64,000 nucleotides of DNA from CTSOIL-112 sp049291875. GTDB lineage: Bacteria > Pseudomonadota > Gammaproteobacteria > Burkholderiales > Burkholderiaceae. This document shows positions 61,950 through 64,000 of the stretch, piece after piece. A program made the position numbers and the translations under genes. Location of the stretch: the NCBI GenBank assembly GCA_049291875.1, contig JBATQE010000037.1:1-64000 (forward strand), read 5' to 3'. The number at the start of each line of letters is the position of its first letter. Position 1 is the first letter of the stretch. A model generated the notes under the pieces. That model was not told the origin of the DNA. It saw only the letters and a program-made list of their open reading frames with translations, and did no database searches.

Positions 61950-62185
61950 AAATCACTTAAAATTTCATATTACAGAAAAACATGGCGCATGATGACAAAA
62001 TAATTGGTATTTTGCTTGCAAATGGGGTGCAATACAAAGCAAAATGGGGCATAATTTAGTCCGATCAGTCTTATACAAGACTTAATTCATCGATCTAAAA
62101 ACGAATAAAATAATGTGAGCTGTCCCACAAAGGCACGCATATTATCCAATCCGACCGATATCCATCCAAATATAAAGGAGAGACC

Positions 62186-63433
<1,248 letters not shown>

Positions 63434-63465
63434 TTGGATTGAAAACGGATCCATTGCGAATAGTT

Positions 63466-63494
63466 AAAAAAGGCAGTCAACGACTGCCTTTTTT
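63466..63494. terminator. Rho-independent terminator of icd
   Basis: A 13-bp perfect stem (63466-63478 and 63482-63494; AAGGCAGTC core, AAC loop) with A- and T-runs on either side; can act in both directions. Confidence 0.92.
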
Positions 63495-63581
63495 ATCCGC
63501 TGTCCATTGTTAAACAGGTCAAACTATTCGTAAAATGCCATATGGATTCCGTCATCAACCGTATTTCACCATCCATTTTCT

Positions 63582-64000
63582 ATGACGCAAGCGAATATTG
63601 AGCCGGGGCAAACACCCGCAGAGCCATCGGTCAAATCCTTCCCCAGTTCGCCTCGCTTAAATGCGCGGCGTGCGAGTGCTGAGCATGAGTCAATGTCTGC
63701 GTCATCGGCACAACCGACGGCGGAGGTGGCTGCGTCACTTACTTCAACCGACCAAACAAGTACAGTGGCGGCCAATGGGCATCCGGCGCAGGCCACGCAC
63801 GCTACAAACGTCTCGCACACGCCGCAGGCCACGCCTAAAAAGCCGAAAGACTTTTCGAGTTTTTTTCCTAATCATTTGGGGGGTGGGCATGATTATCAAC
63901 TGAGCAAACTGCGTGTCGCCAATCGCGAAGTATTCGCGCTGACCCGCCGTCAAGCGAAATGGCAGGATTTTTACCACGCGAGCATGACCAGCCCGTGGTG
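63582..64000 (+). CDS. Unidentified protein, N-terminal part (runs off window)
   Basis: An ATG at 63582 opens a frame that stays open to the end of the window (~140 residues). The first ~90 residues are low-complexity Ala/Thr/Ser/Pro/Gln-rich (MTQANIEPGQTPAEPSVKSF) without a signal peptide. A more ordered part then begins (DFSSFFPNHLGGGHDYQLSK and FALTRRQAKWQDFYHASMTS). No family recognised from this fragment. Alternative: the real start may lie later, and the repetitive head may be a disordered extension. Confidence 0.5.
   Translation, partial: MTQANIEPGQTPAEPSVKSFPSSPRLNARRASAEHESMSASSAQPTAEVAASLTSTDQTSTVAANGHPAQATHATNVSHTPQATPKKPKDFSSFFPNHLGGGHDYQLSKLRVANREVFALTRRQAKWQDFYHASMTSPW

Overview
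The window is a dense stretch of a Gram-negative proteobacterial chromosome (about 60 protein genes and one structured RNA). It carries outer-membrane lipoproteins, a trimeric autotransporter, a type Vd (PlpD-like) secretion protein, a lipid A phosphoethanolamine transferase and a 6S RNA gene. An NAD-linked soluble formate dehydrogenase (fdsGBA-fdhD-fdsD), the fmdB-DUF502-aspS group, nudB and two acetate-type symporters suggest a Betaproteobacterium of roughly 50% GC, most likely Burkholderiales-like. The genus cannot be fixed from this sequence alone.

Layout: 1-2.4 kb, the 3' end of a YadA-like adhesin gene and its TpgA-like OmpA lipoprotein. 2.4-5.7 kb, dut, nudB and a leftward xthA-C40 peptidase-lipoprotein-DUF4298 run. 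5.7-12.9 kb, the complete phosphate regulon pstSCAB-phoU-phoB-phoR, preceded by a clear tandem Pho box and with a possible attenuator between pstS and pstC. 13-15.7 kb, an MHS-type transporter and uppP. 15.7-23.7 kb, two sodium/solute symporter systems, each with its small partner protein (DUF485-actP and DUF4212-SSS), plus a cNMP/CBS/nucleotidyltransferase-exonuclease pair. 24-28.7 kb, nhaD, a HerA-like ATPase with carbonic anhydrase, and yebC. 28.7-34.8 kb, a DUF883 protein, lldD, and a TSUP-plpD-pyrF operon. 34.9-38 kb, 6S RNA, eptA and htpX. 38-48.7 kb, a secreted tannase-like hydrolase, the fmdB-DUF502-aspS-rhodanese run, an M23 peptidase-bactofilin pair, trxA and rho, and a BON/OmpA protein. 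48.9-58.1 kb, acnB and the formate dehydrogenase operon. 58.2-64 kb, a frameshifted class B acid phosphatase, a YaiI-family gene, a rluE-squalene synthase-like-glycosyltransferase operon, icd, and the start of an unidentified gene.

The metabolic theme is oxidation of small organic acids: acetate uptake, lactate, formate, aconitase B and NADP-isocitrate dehydrogenase. It is combined with phosphate scavenging and envelope maintenance.

No phage, CRISPR, toxin-antitoxin, restriction or intact transposase genes were seen. The unexplained signals are non-coding. They are a small mobile element family present at two sites (one beside a duplicated terminator), a 114-bp palindromic element, an identical 28-bp hairpin at two sites, and the pstS-pstC hairpin switch. 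Among the proteins, the squalene/phytoene synthase relative lacking its aspartate motifs and the frameshifted phosphatase deserve a second look.
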